Source: Streptomyces luteogriseus
GTDB lineage: Bacteria; Actinomycetota; Actinomycetes; Streptomycetales; Streptomycetaceae
Direction: 5' to 3'
NCBI RefSeq assembly: GCF_014205055.1
Contig: NZ_JACHMS010000001.1
Span: 1,054,001 to 1,118,000, forward strand
Length of the DNA: 64,000 nt
In this document: positions 52,270 through 60,073 of the stretch, in pieces
How the letters are laid out: each line of letters opens with the position of its first letter
Numbering within the stretch: position 1 is the stretch's first letter
Position numbers and translations under genes: made by a program
The notes under the pieces: generated by a model
Told to the model about the DNA's origin: nothing
The model's input: only the letters and a program-made list of their open reading frames with translations
Databases searched by the model: none

Positions 52270-52977
52270 ATGAGGATCACCGAGCAGCAGGTTGTGCAGG
52301 CGGAGTCGCGGGCGGTCGAGCAGGAGGGGCTGCGGGATGCGGCGGCGGAGGCGTTGGGTGCGAATCCGTACAGCGACATGGCGGCGCTGCGGTTGACGGA
52401 GGTGTCGCAGTTGGCGGCGCAGCTCCGTGCCAACGCCCGTGAGCTGCGGGCGGCGTACACGGCGCAGGTGGAGGAGGAGCGGCGGCGGGCGTCGCGTCCG
52501 GTGTTGGAGAAGGCTGCGGCGGCGGAGATCGGGGCGGCCGGGGTGGAGATGGCGGAGCGGGAGCGGGACCTCGTGGGGGCGTTGGAGGGGGCGCAGGCGG
52601 CCCTCGTGCAGCTGGTGGCGGCGACGGCGGCGTGGAACGTGGCGGTGGAGGCTCACGCCGACGTGCTGGGCGGGGCGGGCCTCGACATCCGCGGCGGTGA
52701 CGCGGGCGGGGACCGCACTGCGCTTGGTCAGGCGCGGCTGAAGCTCGATGGCCGGGTGTTGGAGCCGGTGAACGAGGGGGCAGTGGCCGCCTGGGTGACG
52801 CGGCGGGTGGTGGAGTCGCGGGTGTCGGAGCGGCATCACCTGCTTGGTGCGCTGATGGGGGCGGCGATCGCGGTGGAGCAGGGGGTGCCGGGTGTGGTGG
52901 CGAAGGTGTCGGCGCCGGACCGGGTGAAGGCGCCGGCGCGCCTGCAGTTGGCGGACGTGTTGCGCGGGTCGAAGTGA
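52270..52977 (+). CDS. Hypothetical coiled-coil protein, 235 aa
   Basis: ATG 52270 follows AAGGAG. The sequence to about residue 130 is strongly helical and charged (TEQQVVQAESRAVEQEGLR, QLRANARELRAAYTAQVEEERR), and the C-terminal 60 residues form a separate block (VVESRVSERHHLLGALMGAA). It may be distantly paralogous to the next gene. No signal or membrane segment is seen. It could be a scaffold or transfer-related protein; no function is claimed. Confidence 0.7.
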   Translation: MRITEQQVVQAESRAVEQEGLRDAAAEALGANPYSDMAALRLTEVSQLAAQLRANARELRAAYTAQVEEERRRASRPVLEKAAAAEIGAAGVEMAERERDLVGALEGAQAALVQLVAATAAWNVAVEAHADVLGGAGLDIRGGDAGGDRTALGQARLKLDGRVLEPVNEGAVAAWVTRRVVESRVSERHHLLGALMGAAIAVEQGVPGVVAKVSAPDRVKAPARLQLADVLRGSK

Positions 52978-53006
52978 AGTCGGGTTCGAGGGCGGAGAGG
53001 AACACC

Positions 53007-53654
53007 ATGGTGATGGTCACGGCGGATGAGCTGGAGCAGGCGGAGACGGATGCCGAGGAGGCACAGCAGAGCCTGAGGGATGCGGAGCGGAGGTACAGCC
53101 GCAGCCCGGGGAGTGCCGATGCGTACGAGCGTCATCAGGAGGCGATCGGGCGGGCTGAGCACGCGAAGGTGCGGGCGAAGGTACTGCGTGAGGAGTGGGA
53201 GCAGCAGAAGGTCGTGCGGGAGGCGCGTGCGGCTGCTGGGGAGGCGGCGGCGCGGGAGATGGCCGGGACGGTCGCCGAGCTCGGGTCGTCGCGGCTGGCG
53301 GCGGTGAGGGCTGTCGTTGAGGCCGAGCGGGCGATGGGGCGGGCGCTGGCCGCGCTGGACGCGCACGACCGTGCTGTGCGGGCGGCGGGGGCGGAGTTGG
53401 AGCGGCGGGGTCTGCGGCACCAGGACGACGAGGAGACGGGCGCCAACCTGGACGGGTCGGCCTGGATCGCGGGGGTGAAGTGGCCGCTCGTGGATGCGGG
53501 TGGGGTGTTGGGGCGGTGTCTGTCGGAGCGGGTGACGGAGGTGTGGCCGCGGCATCCGCTTGCGCGGGCTGTGTGGCCTCCATACGGCGGGCTGTCGGCG
53601 GTTGAGGGCCGCGATGTCCTGCTCGGGCTGGTGCGGGCGGAGAGACGTCGCTGA
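53007..53654 (+). CDS. Hypothetical coiled-coil protein, 215 aa
   Basis: ATG 53007 has GAGAGG six bases before it; a GTG at 52974 that overlaps the preceding stop is an alternative. Long amphipathic helices dominate (ADELEQAETDAEEAQQSLRDAE, RAKVLREEWEQQKVVREARAA), then a compact C-terminal block (VKWPLVDAGGVLGRCLSERV, HPLARAVW). The layout matches the preceding gene, suggesting duplication. No named family is recognised. Confidence 0.68.
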   Translation: MVMVTADELEQAETDAEEAQQSLRDAERRYSRSPGSADAYERHQEAIGRAEHAKVRAKVLREEWEQQKVVREARAAAGEAAAREMAGTVAELGSSRLAAVRAVVEAERAMGRALAALDAHDRAVRAAGAELERRGLRHQDDEETGANLDGSAWIAGVKWPLVDAGGVLGRCLSERVTEVWPRHPLARAVWPPYGGLSAVEGRDVLLGLVRAERRR

Positions 53655-53714
53655 CGGTTCCGTAGGGCGTGGCGCCCGGTGCTCCCTGGTGAGGGTGCCG
53701 GGCGCTTCCGCGTT

Positions 53715-53777
53715 TGTATGAATACACCAATACAGCGCCGGTGTCTCTGCATGTCGACTTGCATGCCCCCGTACGAT
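53715..53777 (+). promoter_or_regulatory. Possible operator/promoter before the HTH-glycosyltransferase pair
   Basis: TGTAT-GA-ATACA (53715-53726) is a short palindrome, and GCATG/CATGC (53749-53753 and 53762-53766) form a second. TACGAT at 53772-53777 is a -10-like hexamer. The -35 match is weak. Confidence 0.35.
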
Positions 53778-53798
53778 CTTTGTAGGAGGTGGACAGCT

Positions 53799-54020
53799 AT
53801 GGCCACGAGTGAACATGAGGAACTCCCGCCGCAAGTTCGGGCGGCGGTGTTGCTGGCGATGGGCCGGGTGCCGGAGGAGATAGGCCCCGAGATTGGGGTG
53901 TCGGGCAGGACGGTGCGCCGGTGGCGTCAACGCCCGGAGGTGCGGGCCGACATCAGACGGGTGCGTCTGCGGCTGCTGGATGGCGCTGTGGCGTCGCTGC
54001 GGGCGGGAGAGGAGGGGTGA
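53799..54020 (+). CDS. Small HTH protein (terminase-small-subunit/homeodomain-like), 73 aa
   Basis: ATG 53799 follows AGGAGG. The product (PPQVRAAVLLAMGRVPEEIGPEIGVSGRTVRRWRQRPEVRADIRR) is a simple helix-turn-helix of the homeodomain-like class found in phage small terminases and transposase N-termini. No large terminase follows, so a regulatory or DNA-targeting role is more likely. Its stop overlaps the glycosyltransferase start (GTGA), coupling the two. Confidence 0.72.
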   Translation: MATSEHEELPPQVRAAVLLAMGRVPEEIGPEIGVSGRTVRRWRQRPEVRADIRRVRLRLLDGAVASLRAGEEG

Positions 54021-54658
54021 GTGCGGGAGGCGATGTCTATCTCGCCTGGTGCGCTCCCTCCCACGTCACCACGATGTTCCTGGAGTCCGTCGTCTGCCTC
54101 TACCAGGACGACCGGACCCGGCCGCGCATACGTGACCACGTGACCTACCTGAGCAGTCCTCACCTCGCCGTCTCCCGCCACGGCATCACCGAGATGTTCC
54201 TCGCCTCGGGCGCGCCCTGGCTGCTTCAGATCGACAGCGACATGGTGTTCACCCCTGACCACGTCCTCACGCTGCTTCAGGCGGCGGACGCTGCGGAGCG
54301 GCCCATCGTCGCGGGCCATTGCAAGGGCTTCGACCAGCACGACGGGCAGGAGGTAGGGGAAGCCTTCAGGACCGTGGGAGGCCGGCTCGAACCGGTGCTG
54401 CACCCGCCCGCGAACTGCCTCATGGAGGTCGCCCTCGTCGGCACGGGCTTCCTCCTGGTGCACCGGGATGTGTTCCTGCGGATGCGAACCGACCGGCCCA
54501 CGGCGCGCCTGCCCTGGTGGGACTACTCGGTCGTGGACGGCGACCCGTACGCCGAGGACTACACATTCTGCGAGCGCGCTCGGCAGGCCGGATACCGCAT
54601 CTGGGTCCACACCGGCGTGCGGATCGGCCACGTCAAGGCGGCGGTAGTGCGGCCCTGA
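54017..54658 (+). CDS. Phage-type GT-A glycosyltransferase
   Basis: GTG 54017 gives 213 residues. The N-terminal strand and DxD-type metal motif are visible (WLLQIDSDMVFTPDHV, aspartates at 73 and 75), and later FLLVHRDVFLRM, PWWDYSVVDGD and an acidic YAEDYTFCERARQAGYRIW segment that could hold the catalytic base. This matches short GT2-like enzymes on phages and plasmids. Targets of such enzymes include phage DNA bases, cell-wall glycans and proteins. Its sugar and acceptor are not predictable here. Confidence 0.75.
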   Translation: MSAGGDVYLAWCAPSHVTTMFLESVVCLYQDDRTRPRIRDHVTYLSSPHLAVSRHGITEMFLASGAPWLLQIDSDMVFTPDHVLTLLQAADAAERPIVAGHCKGFDQHDGQEVGEAFRTVGGRLEPVLHPPANCLMEVALVGTGFLLVHRDVFLRMRTDRPTARLPWWDYSVVDGDPYAEDYTFCERARQAGYRIWVHTGVRIGHVKAAVVRP

Positions 54659-54697
54659 TGGCCCGGCACTGGCCAGGAACTCCAAGGCGGTAACCCG

Positions 54698-54722
54698 CCC
54701 GCCCTCTCGCCACGAGGGCGGG
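54698..54722. terminator. Bidirectional hairpin terminator
   Basis: CCCGCCCTC (54698-54706) pairs with GAGGGCGGG (54714-54722) across a seven-base loop, between the convergent glycosyltransferase and radical SAM genes. Confidence 0.75.
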
Positions 54723-54769
54723 GGTGCTGAGGGCGGACGGGCATCTGTGGGGCGGCGCCGGGCGGGTGG

Positions 54770-55849
54770 TCAGCCGGGGGTCGGTCCGCCGGTCGCTGCC
54801 GGCGTGGCGTGCAGCCGGGTCAGCCGGGCCGCTTCGTCGTCGCGGAAGGTCGCCACCTCGCGGCAGCGCTGGCTCATCACGAACTCGCCGAGCGGCACGC
54901 ACAGGTCCATGCGCTGGATGCACACGCCGACCATGAACGGGCCGTCCGCAGCGCGGTACAGGCGGACGCCGTAGTACCCCTCCTGGCAGTCGTCGGGGTT
55001 GTTGAAGCGGCAGTCCGTGCACGTCTCGGGGAGGCGCACGGGCCGGATGCTCTTCGCGTACAGCGTGCGCCCGTCGGGCAGGCGGTACCGCACCCGCTGA
55101 TCCGATGCCCCGGCCGTGATGATGCGGCGGACCGGCACGGCGCCCAGGTGGTCGACGACGTCCTGCATGGCGGCCAGGGAGGCGCCTCCGTCCTCCAGAG
55201 AGACGAGCATCCGGACCACGACGGAGCGGCCGTGCTGCTCGATGATGCGTAGGACGCGGTCGACATGGCCGCGGTCGGGGATCACGATGTTGGCGGAGAC
55301 CTTGATGCCGTGTGCGGTCGCGGTCTCGATGGTCGCGTCGAGGGCGGCCAGCTTGCGCTCGGCGAGCTTGGGTGAGGCAAGGCGCGGGGCCTGGACGGCG
55401 GCGAGTTCGGCTGGGGTGGTGCCGAACACGGACAGGTTGATGCGGTCGAGGCCGGCTGCTGCGGCGGCGGGCAGGACCGCGGCGCCGTTCTCGCCGTTCG
55501 AGGTGAGCCCGACGGTGAGTCCGAGGCGCCGGGCGATGGTGATCAGGCCGGGCAGGTCGGGGTGCAGTGTCGGCTCGCCGCCGGTGAAGTGCACTTCGTT
55601 CGTCGGGAGGCTGCCGCGCACGGCGGCGAGGGCCAGGGCGAAGTCCGTGTCGGCGGCGATCCGGGCGGGCAGGAAGTCGGCGCCGTTGGTGCGGAGGTAG
55701 ATGGACACACGTCCGGTGCTGCCCGGTGCGGCGACGGGTGTTCCTTCGTTGTGGCAGAACGAGCAGGCGAGACCGCATGCGTCGATGATTTTCACGCGCA
55801 GGGTGCGGTCGGGCTTCACTTCCACCGGCACGTCGCTCAGGTCGTGCAT
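54770..55849 (-). CDS. Radical SAM enzyme with C-terminal auxiliary cysteine cluster
   Basis: ATG 55849 gives 359 residues. The SAM-cleaving [4Fe-4S] site is C25-x3-C29-x2-C32 (DACGLACSFCHNEG), and HFTGGEPTLHPD near residue 95 is the GGE SAM-binding element. The C-terminal 83 residues hold six cysteines (277, 280, 288, 310, 317, 329), a SPASM/twitch-like arrangement for one or two extra clusters, as in MoaA and peptide-maturation enzymes. No peptide substrate gene is apparent nearby. It is the last gene of a minus-strand set with a CYTH protein and two unknown proteins. Confidence 0.85.
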   Translation of the reverse strand: MHDLSDVPVEVKPDRTLRVKIIDACGLACSFCHNEGTPVAAPGSTGRVSIYLRTNGADFLPARIAADTDFALALAAVRGSLPTNEVHFTGGEPTLHPDLPGLITIARRLGLTVGLTSNGENGAAVLPAAAAAGLDRINLSVFGTTPAELAAVQAPRLASPKLAERKLAALDATIETATAHGIKVSANIVIPDRGHVDRVLRIIEQHGRSVVVRMLVSLEDGGASLAAMQDVVDHLGAVPVRRIITAGASDQRVRYRLPDGRTLYAKSIRPVRLPETCTDCRFNNPDDCQEGYYGVRLYRAADGPFMVGVCIQRMDLCVPLGEFVMSQRCREVATFRDDEAARLTRLHATPAATGGPTPG

Positions 55850-55910
55850 GGTGCCCCCTTCTCCGGGCCGGTCGGGGCGCGGTACCCCGGCTGGTGTCGC
55901 AGGCGCCGGC

Positions 55911-56450
55911 CTACTCGAAGCGCAGGTCGGCGATGGAGTCCAGGTCGATGCCGTACAGGCCGTAGACCTTGGTGGTGTTGATCGATGTGAGCTGGTCACG
56001 GTCGATGCCCAGCGCGGCGGCGGCCGTCCACACCTGCGCTTCGTCGTCGGCCTCGATCTCCAGATACGGCGGGATGCGTGGCCACTCGTCGACCTCCAGG
56101 CGGACAGTGCCGAGGGTGTACGAGGTGCGCCGGTTCTCCTGGTAGCCGTGGGGTGTCAGGCCCATGAGGCGCAGCAGCGTGGCGGCTTCCTCGAAGCTGT
56201 CGACGGTCACCTCGGTCTCGTGGGTCCCGTCGACGGCGTCCGTGCTGATCTGCTTCACGCAGAGCGTGACGTCGCCTCCCGTGTCGCGTAGCCGCGCCCA
56301 CCGGCCAGGGACGGCCGGGATGGTGTCGTACACGTACCGCCGCATAAGGCGGGTGCCGGTCGTGCAGGTGCCGCCGGCCTCGGTGATGAGCCGTGCGATC
56401 TTCGCGGGGTCGACGTCGAGGGCCTTCGCTTCGAACTCAATGCCTGCCAT
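55911..56450 (-). CDS. CYTH-domain protein (class IV adenylate cyclase / triphosphatase fold)
   Basis: ATG 56450 is chosen over one 12 codons upstream because GGAG lies six bases before it. The 179-residue product begins with the CYTH ExExK motif (IEFEAKALDVD). Later charged strands of the triphosphate tunnel are present (RYVYDTIPAVPGRWARLRDTGG, TLCVKQISTDAVDGTHETEVTV, VRLEVDEWPRIPPYLEIEADD). CYTH enzymes use triphosphates: CyaB makes cAMP, and others hydrolyse thiamine triphosphate or polyphosphate. It lies 61 bases before the radical SAM gene. Confidence 0.82.
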   Translation of the reverse strand: MAGIEFEAKALDVDPAKIARLITEAGGTCTTGTRLMRRYVYDTIPAVPGRWARLRDTGGDVTLCVKQISTDAVDGTHETEVTVDSFEEAATLLRLMGLTPHGYQENRRTSYTLGTVRLEVDEWPRIPPYLEIEADDEAQVWTAAAALGIDRDQLTSINTTKVYGLYGIDLDSIADLRFE

Positions 56451-56540
56451 GGAGTCTCCGATCGCTGGGTTGCTGCTGGTGTCCAACGACCGTGCAGCGT
56501 AGGGGGCGGCAGCCCGGCAACGCCCCTCACGGGGCCCGGG

Positions 56541-56948
56541 CTACAGGCGGGTGCCCACGGCGATCGTCTCGTTCCCGGAGAGCCGCAGGATGGCGCGGAG
56601 GAGGATCGGCAGTCGGCGGTCATCGAGGTCCTGCACGGCGGCGAGGGTGGTGATGCCGATGCCGAACATCGACAGGACCAGGCCGAGGAACGAGAGCTGT
56701 TGTGCGTCCAAGCCGAGGCCGTACTGGCGTCCGGACAGTGACTCCAAGCTGACCTTGGCGCCTCGGCTGGTGTCGACGATCAGGGCGCGCTGGACGGCCG
56801 GGAGCTCCAGGATGGTCCGCTCCTCGACCAGCGCCTGAACGGCCGCTTTGTCGCGCGACGACTTCGCGGTGCGCGCCAGCTGCTTGCAGAGCCTCGACAG
56901 CTCGTCAGTGACCTCGGGCGTCTCGGTCTGAGTCTCGGTGATGGTCAT
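56541..56948 (-). CDS. Hypothetical protein, 135 aa, with possible membrane segment
   Basis: ATG 56948 overlaps the preceding stop (ATGA). The first 60 residues are charged and helical (TDELSRLCKQLARTAKSSRDKAAVQ), and a hydrophobic run near 85-110 (SFLGLVLSMFGIGITTLAAV) could insert into a membrane or pack internally. No family is recognised. It belongs to the operon leading to the CYTH and radical SAM genes. Confidence 0.68.
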   Translation of the reverse strand: MTITETQTETPEVTDELSRLCKQLARTAKSSRDKAAVQALVEERTILELPAVQRALIVDTSRGAKVSLESLSGRQYGLGLDAQQLSFLGLVLSMFGIGITTLAAVQDLDDRRLPILLRAILRLSGNETIAVGTRL

Positions 56949-57406
56949 GCCGGTGCCTCCGTTGGGCGTCGGTACCCGCCAGGGCCGAAGGCGGCGGCGA
57001 GTACGGCAGGGTCAGTGAGTTCGCCCGATCCGTCAGGGCGCGTGAGCCAGAAGCGGCCGCAGACAGGCCAGCCCGTCGGCGGGCAGTGGAGTGGCCAACC
57101 AGCCGGATGCACGGTCACGGTCCGCAGGTCGGCCAGTTCGTCGGCGGCATCGAGCGGCACGAGCCACCAGGCGGTGTCCAAGGTCGGATCGGCGACGACT
57201 GGCCCTCGGCGCTCGGAAGGGATCCGGTCGTGCGCCTGCATGCTCGCGACGAGCGGAGCTTCAGCCGCCAGCCACGCCCTGCCGGACGGGATCGGTGCCA
57301 GGGCCTCAAGGCTCCACGCCTCGCGCACGAGGGCGGGGTGCGTGGAGCAGCCAGCGAGCCACGAGTCCCCCGCCAGGTACCGCTCGGTGTACTTCGGAAG
57401 GGCCAT
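56945..57406 (-). CDS. Hypothetical protein, 153 aa
   Basis: First gene of a four-gene minus-strand set (this gene, 56541, CYTH, radical SAM). The product is rich in Trp and Pro (WWLVPLDAADEL, HPAGWPLHCPPTGWPVCG) with two cysteines near 118-125. I recognise no domain with confidence. The promoter region before it carries tandem GATTGCGCGC repeats that also occur before the XRE/DUF6879 pair. Confidence 0.68.
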   Translation of the reverse strand: MALPKYTERYLAGDSWLAGCSTHPALVREAWSLEALAPIPSGRAWLAAEAPLVASMQAHDRIPSERRGPVVADPTLDTAWWLVPLDAADELADLRTVTVHPAGWPLHCPPTGWPVCGRFWLTRPDGSGELTDPAVLAAAFGPGGYRRPTEAPA

Positions 57407-57427
57407 GAGCGGGACGCTACGGAGGCC

Positions 57428-57466
57428 GATTGCGCCTCTGGGCGGCGATTGCGCGCGATTGCGCGC
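57428..57466. promoter_or_regulatory. GATTGCGCGC repeat operator
   Basis: GATTGCGC occurs at 57428-57435, and a tandem pair of GATTGCGCGC at 57447-57456 and 57457-57466, just upstream of the 57406 operon start. The same core appears before the DUF6879 gene. Confidence 0.6.
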
Positions 57467-57493
57467 ACGGGCAGGAGGCTTGCGCCCGGTTGC

Positions 57494-58342
57494 TTAGGTG
57501 AGGTCGAGAGAGGCCCTTGCACGGCCGATCAGGCGCCGCGCCGGCGTCCCGTACTCGGCGGCCTCGGCGAGCCAGTCCCACGCCCGCTCGTACAGCTGGA
57601 CGTCGTCGTCACCAGTCAGCCACAGTTCCTCGCTGATGGTCTCGACGATGACGAGTCGCCAGTCGTAGATCCAGAAGGCGTGCGGCGCGGTGCGGCGCAG
57701 CTGGGTGCCGAACGGCAGGATGCCGAGCTCGATCCGGCGTTGCCCGACGAGGTTGTACAGCCGGTCGAGTTGCTCGGCCATCACCTCGACCGGGCACGAG
57801 CGGTGGTACAGGGCCGCTTCGCAGACGAGGAACCGGAACGTCTTCGCGGGGTCGTACAGCGCTTCCTGACGGCGCATGCGCGTCTCAACGGCCGCCTCGG
57901 TGGTGGGCGGGATCCCGCGGAACTCGGCGTTGCTGTCGAAGATGACCCGCGCGTACTCGGGAGTCTGGAACAGGCCCGGTATGCGGGAGACCTCGAGGCC
58001 CCGGATCAGCGTCGTGTTCTCGGTCTGCCGGACGGCGATCTCCTGCCGGCCGCGGTGCCCGCCCGCGAGTTGCCGACGCCACGAGCGGTGCCGCTGCTTC
58101 ATGTCCAGGCCGGCGAGCAGGCCGTGCAGTTCAGGCTCGGCGTCCGGGCGGCCGACCGCGTTCGTCCACGCGGTCAGATCGGCGCGGGTAGGGGTCTGCT
58201 TGCCGTTCTGCAGCCGGGAGACCTTCGACGTCTGCCATCCCAGCTTGCTGGCGATGTCCTTACCTTCCAGACCGGCCTCGGTGCGCAGCTCCCGCAGGCG
58301 CGCGCCGAGGGCCTCGCGTGCGGTCTGGAAGTCGGTGGTCAC
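57494..58342 (-). CDS. Scr1-type XRE regulator with DUF5753 sensor domain
   Basis: GTG 58342 overlaps the stop of the preceding gene. Of 282 residues, the first 70 are an XRE HTH (LRELRTEAGLEGKDIASKLGWQTSKVSRLQNGKQTP). The rest is the DUF5753 domain of Streptomyces Scr1/WhiJ-type regulators (VSRIPGLFQTPEYARVIFD, FRFLVCEAALYHR, LPFGTQLRRTAPHAFWIYD). In known cases such proteins act with a neighbouring small partner, here the DUF6879 protein. It precedes the radical SAM/CYTH operon by 87 bases. Confidence 0.88.
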   Translation of the reverse strand: MTTDFQTAREALGARLRELRTEAGLEGKDIASKLGWQTSKVSRLQNGKQTPTRADLTAWTNAVGRPDAEPELHGLLAGLDMKQRHRSWRRQLAGGHRGRQEIAVRQTENTTLIRGLEVSRIPGLFQTPEYARVIFDSNAEFRGIPPTTEAAVETRMRRQEALYDPAKTFRFLVCEAALYHRSCPVEVMAEQLDRLYNLVGQRRIELGILPFGTQLRRTAPHAFWIYDWRLVIVETISEELWLTGDDDVQLYERAWDWLAEAAEYGTPARRLIGRARASLDLT

Positions 58343-59079
58343 ACGGTTGAAGCTACCCGCTTCGCGAACTCGGCTGTAGGTACCGCGTGATGCCAGGCAG
58401 CGTCCCGGGCCTGGCAGGCTGCGAGCACCTCGGCGGGGTCTTCGGTGACGTACACGCCGAGGGTGGTGTCGTCCTCGTCGAACGCGAACCGGGCCACGAT
58501 CTTGGAGTCGAACAGCCAGAAGTCATGGTCCGGCAGCCGCAGGGCGTGAGCCTCGCTGCGCGGGAGATGGCGGATGTCCTCCCCGGCCTCGACGTTGCTC
58601 GGGGCGCGGGCCAGCAGGAACTCCTGCCCCTGGGTGAGTGGCTCGTCGGCCAGGCGCACACGCTCGAACCGCTTGCCCTGCTCGACCTGGGCGCGGACGT
58701 TCTGCCGCCAGGCGTTGGCCGGCTCGGCGGCGACGTCCTCGCCGGCGAGCCACTTCGGCCAGAGCGGGGACTGGCGGTCGGAGGCGTAGCCGCGGCGGGT
58801 CTCCAGGCGGAACGCGGTGTGCCGGAACTCGCGGAACAGGTGCGAGATCGAGGCGAACGGCCGGAGCTCGGGTGCAGCGGTGCGGGGCGCGTACCGGGTG
58901 AGCAGGCTGCGGGGGACGCGGACGAACGTCTCGGACGGCTTGACGTCGCGCAGCTGCACGAGGTGCTGCGGGTCGGTCTCGCGGTCACCCTGCACGAGGA
59001 TCTCGTCTGTCTCCGGAATCTCGTACAGGGTGGGGCAGTCACCGTCATCGCTGGTGGTGCCGAGGAACCTGAGCGCCAT
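58339..59079 (-). CDS. DUF6879-like partner of the XRE regulator, 246 aa
   Basis: ATG 59079 gives 246 residues and the stop overlaps the XRE start. The C-terminal 170 residues (SISHLFREFRHTAFRLETRRGYASD, LPDHDFWLFDSKIVARFAFD, YVTEDPAEVLAACQARDAAWHHA) match the DUF6879 family that is usually adjacent to DUF5753 regulators. The N-terminal 70 residues are an extra beta-rich extension (TVDDGDCPTLYEIPE-type). No catalytic residue set is apparent. Confidence 0.8.
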   Translation of the reverse strand: MALRFLGTTSDDGDCPTLYEIPETDEILVQGDRETDPQHLVQLRDVKPSETFVRVPRSLLTRYAPRTAAPELRPFASISHLFREFRHTAFRLETRRGYASDRQSPLWPKWLAGEDVAAEPANAWRQNVRAQVEQGKRFERVRLADEPLTQGQEFLLARAPSNVEAGEDIRHLPRSEAHALRLPDHDFWLFDSKIVARFAFDEDDTTLGVYVTEDPAEVLAACQARDAAWHHAVPTAEFAKRVASTV

Positions 59080-59184
59080 GTCGCCTCCGAGTCCTGGTCG
59101 GTTGGAGATCCCAGGATGCGCGGTGGTTGCGCGGTGGCGCTCACGGATTGCAGCAGATTGCTGGCCGAGGACGTCAGCCGCGGA

Positions 59185-59194
59185 TTGCGCGCAA
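59185..59194. promoter_or_regulatory. TTGCGCGCAA operator
   Basis: TTGCGCGCAA is a perfect palindrome about 106 bases upstream of the DUF6879 start, extended on one side to GATTGCGCGC, the same unit found before the 57406 operon. Related half-sites (GGTTGCGCGG, GATTGC) occur at 59120-59160. Confidence 0.55.
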
Positions 59195-59200
59195 CACGGA

Positions 59201-59241
59201 GAAGCCCCCAGACGGCCCGTAACGGGACCGCTGGGGGCTTC
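59201..59241. terminator. Hairpin terminator of the lipoprotein gene
   Basis: GAAGCCCCCAG (59201-59211) pairs with CTGGGGGCTTC (59231-59241) just past the lipoprotein stop, isolating it from the downstream DUF6879 promoter. Confidence 0.75.
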
Positions 59242-59244
59242 TTC

Positions 59245-59811
59245 TCACGCCTTCGGGACGGTCCACTCTGCCGGGGTATCCAGCGACTCCGGTGTGTACA
59301 GCACTTGCTCGGGCCGCTGCTTGGCTGGCACGGCGAAGACGGTCTTGCCGCGGACGCAGTCGCCGGCCTTCATCTTCGCTTCGTATGGGTACTCGGGCTT
59401 GGGGAAGTCCCCATAGGTCGCGCTGCTCGGCTCGATCCGTGCCCCGTCCGCGTAGGCCAGGGCCCAGGGGTATCGGGTGACCCCGCTTGTGCCCTTCTTC
59501 AGGCAGGCCTTGATCTCTACCGCGGCCCAGGTGTAGCCGGTGGTGCCGAACTCCGCGTCAGCTGAGGTCTGCGGGTGGAAGGTGTCCTGCTCGTAGCCGA
59601 GCACCGTGATGCCCATCGTGATGCCGTCGTCGGTGAACGTGAGCTCCTGTCCGAAGGCCCGGGGTTTGTCGGGGCTGGGCTTCGGATCCGCCGTGCTCTT
59701 CTCTGCCGCCGGCTTGTTGGCCTTCGGCGTGGTGCGCGGCTCAGTGCTACTGCTGCAGGCGCTCAGAGCGAGCAGCAGGACGGCAGTAGTGGTGATGGCG
59801 CGGGTGCGCAT
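59245..59811 (-). CDS. Lipoprotein with DUF4352-like domain
   Basis: ATG 59811 has a G-run just before it. The 188-residue product starts with a lipoprotein signal (ITTTAVLLLALSAC, lipobox LSAC with Cys near 19), then a Thr/Pro/Lys-rich linker and a beta-sandwich domain (LTFTDDGITMGITVLGYEQ, TGYTWAAVEIKACLKKG) of the DUF4352/immunoglobulin-like protease-inhibitor-type fold. It is probably anchored on the outer face of the membrane. Element-encoded lipoproteins often serve in entry exclusion; that is inference. It is divergent from the 60074 gene. Confidence 0.85.
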   Translation of the reverse strand: MRTRAITTTAVLLLALSACSSSTEPRTTPKANKPAAEKSTADPKPSPDKPRAFGQELTFTDDGITMGITVLGYEQDTFHPQTSADAEFGTTGYTWAAVEIKACLKKGTSGVTRYPWALAYADGARIEPSSATYGDFPKPEYPYEAKMKAGDCVRGKTVFAVPAKQRPEQVLYTPESLDTPAEWTVPKA

Positions 59812-60033
59812 GATCCCCCCGAGGTGCTGTTTTTCCGAATGGGCATCATGCGCCCCGTGAAGGCCGCGTGTGAGGCATGTAGCCGTCTTGTGACCATGTT
59901 GGCCGGCCAGAGGGGGGATATGTCCACCCCGCCCCGCCAATCCCGATTGCGGTGACTGCACGGCACCGGCAGCGGCAACCTTCACCGAGCTGGTCTATCT
60001 CCACAGGTGTCCATGTTCACGGGCGCTTAGCGT

Positions 60034-60049
60034 GACGTGTAGGCACGTC
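60034..60049. promoter_or_regulatory. Palindrome before the 60074 gene
   Basis: GACGTG-TAGG-CACGTC is an inverted repeat with six-base arms, 25 bases upstream of the ATG and probably over the promoter. Confidence 0.45.
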
Positions 60050-60073
60050 GGTGCTGCCTAGGAGGCCGTTTTC

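Noticed and set aside
53799..54020. Phage small terminase
   Set aside because: The HTH type is compatible, but no large terminase or portal gene follows and the next gene is a glycosyltransferase, so the packaging assignment is not supported.
54770..55849. RiPP-maturation radical SAM with a precursor peptide
   Set aside because: No small Cys- or core-rich precursor frame with a ribosome site was found in the flanking gaps 54659-54769, 55850-55910 or 56451-56540.
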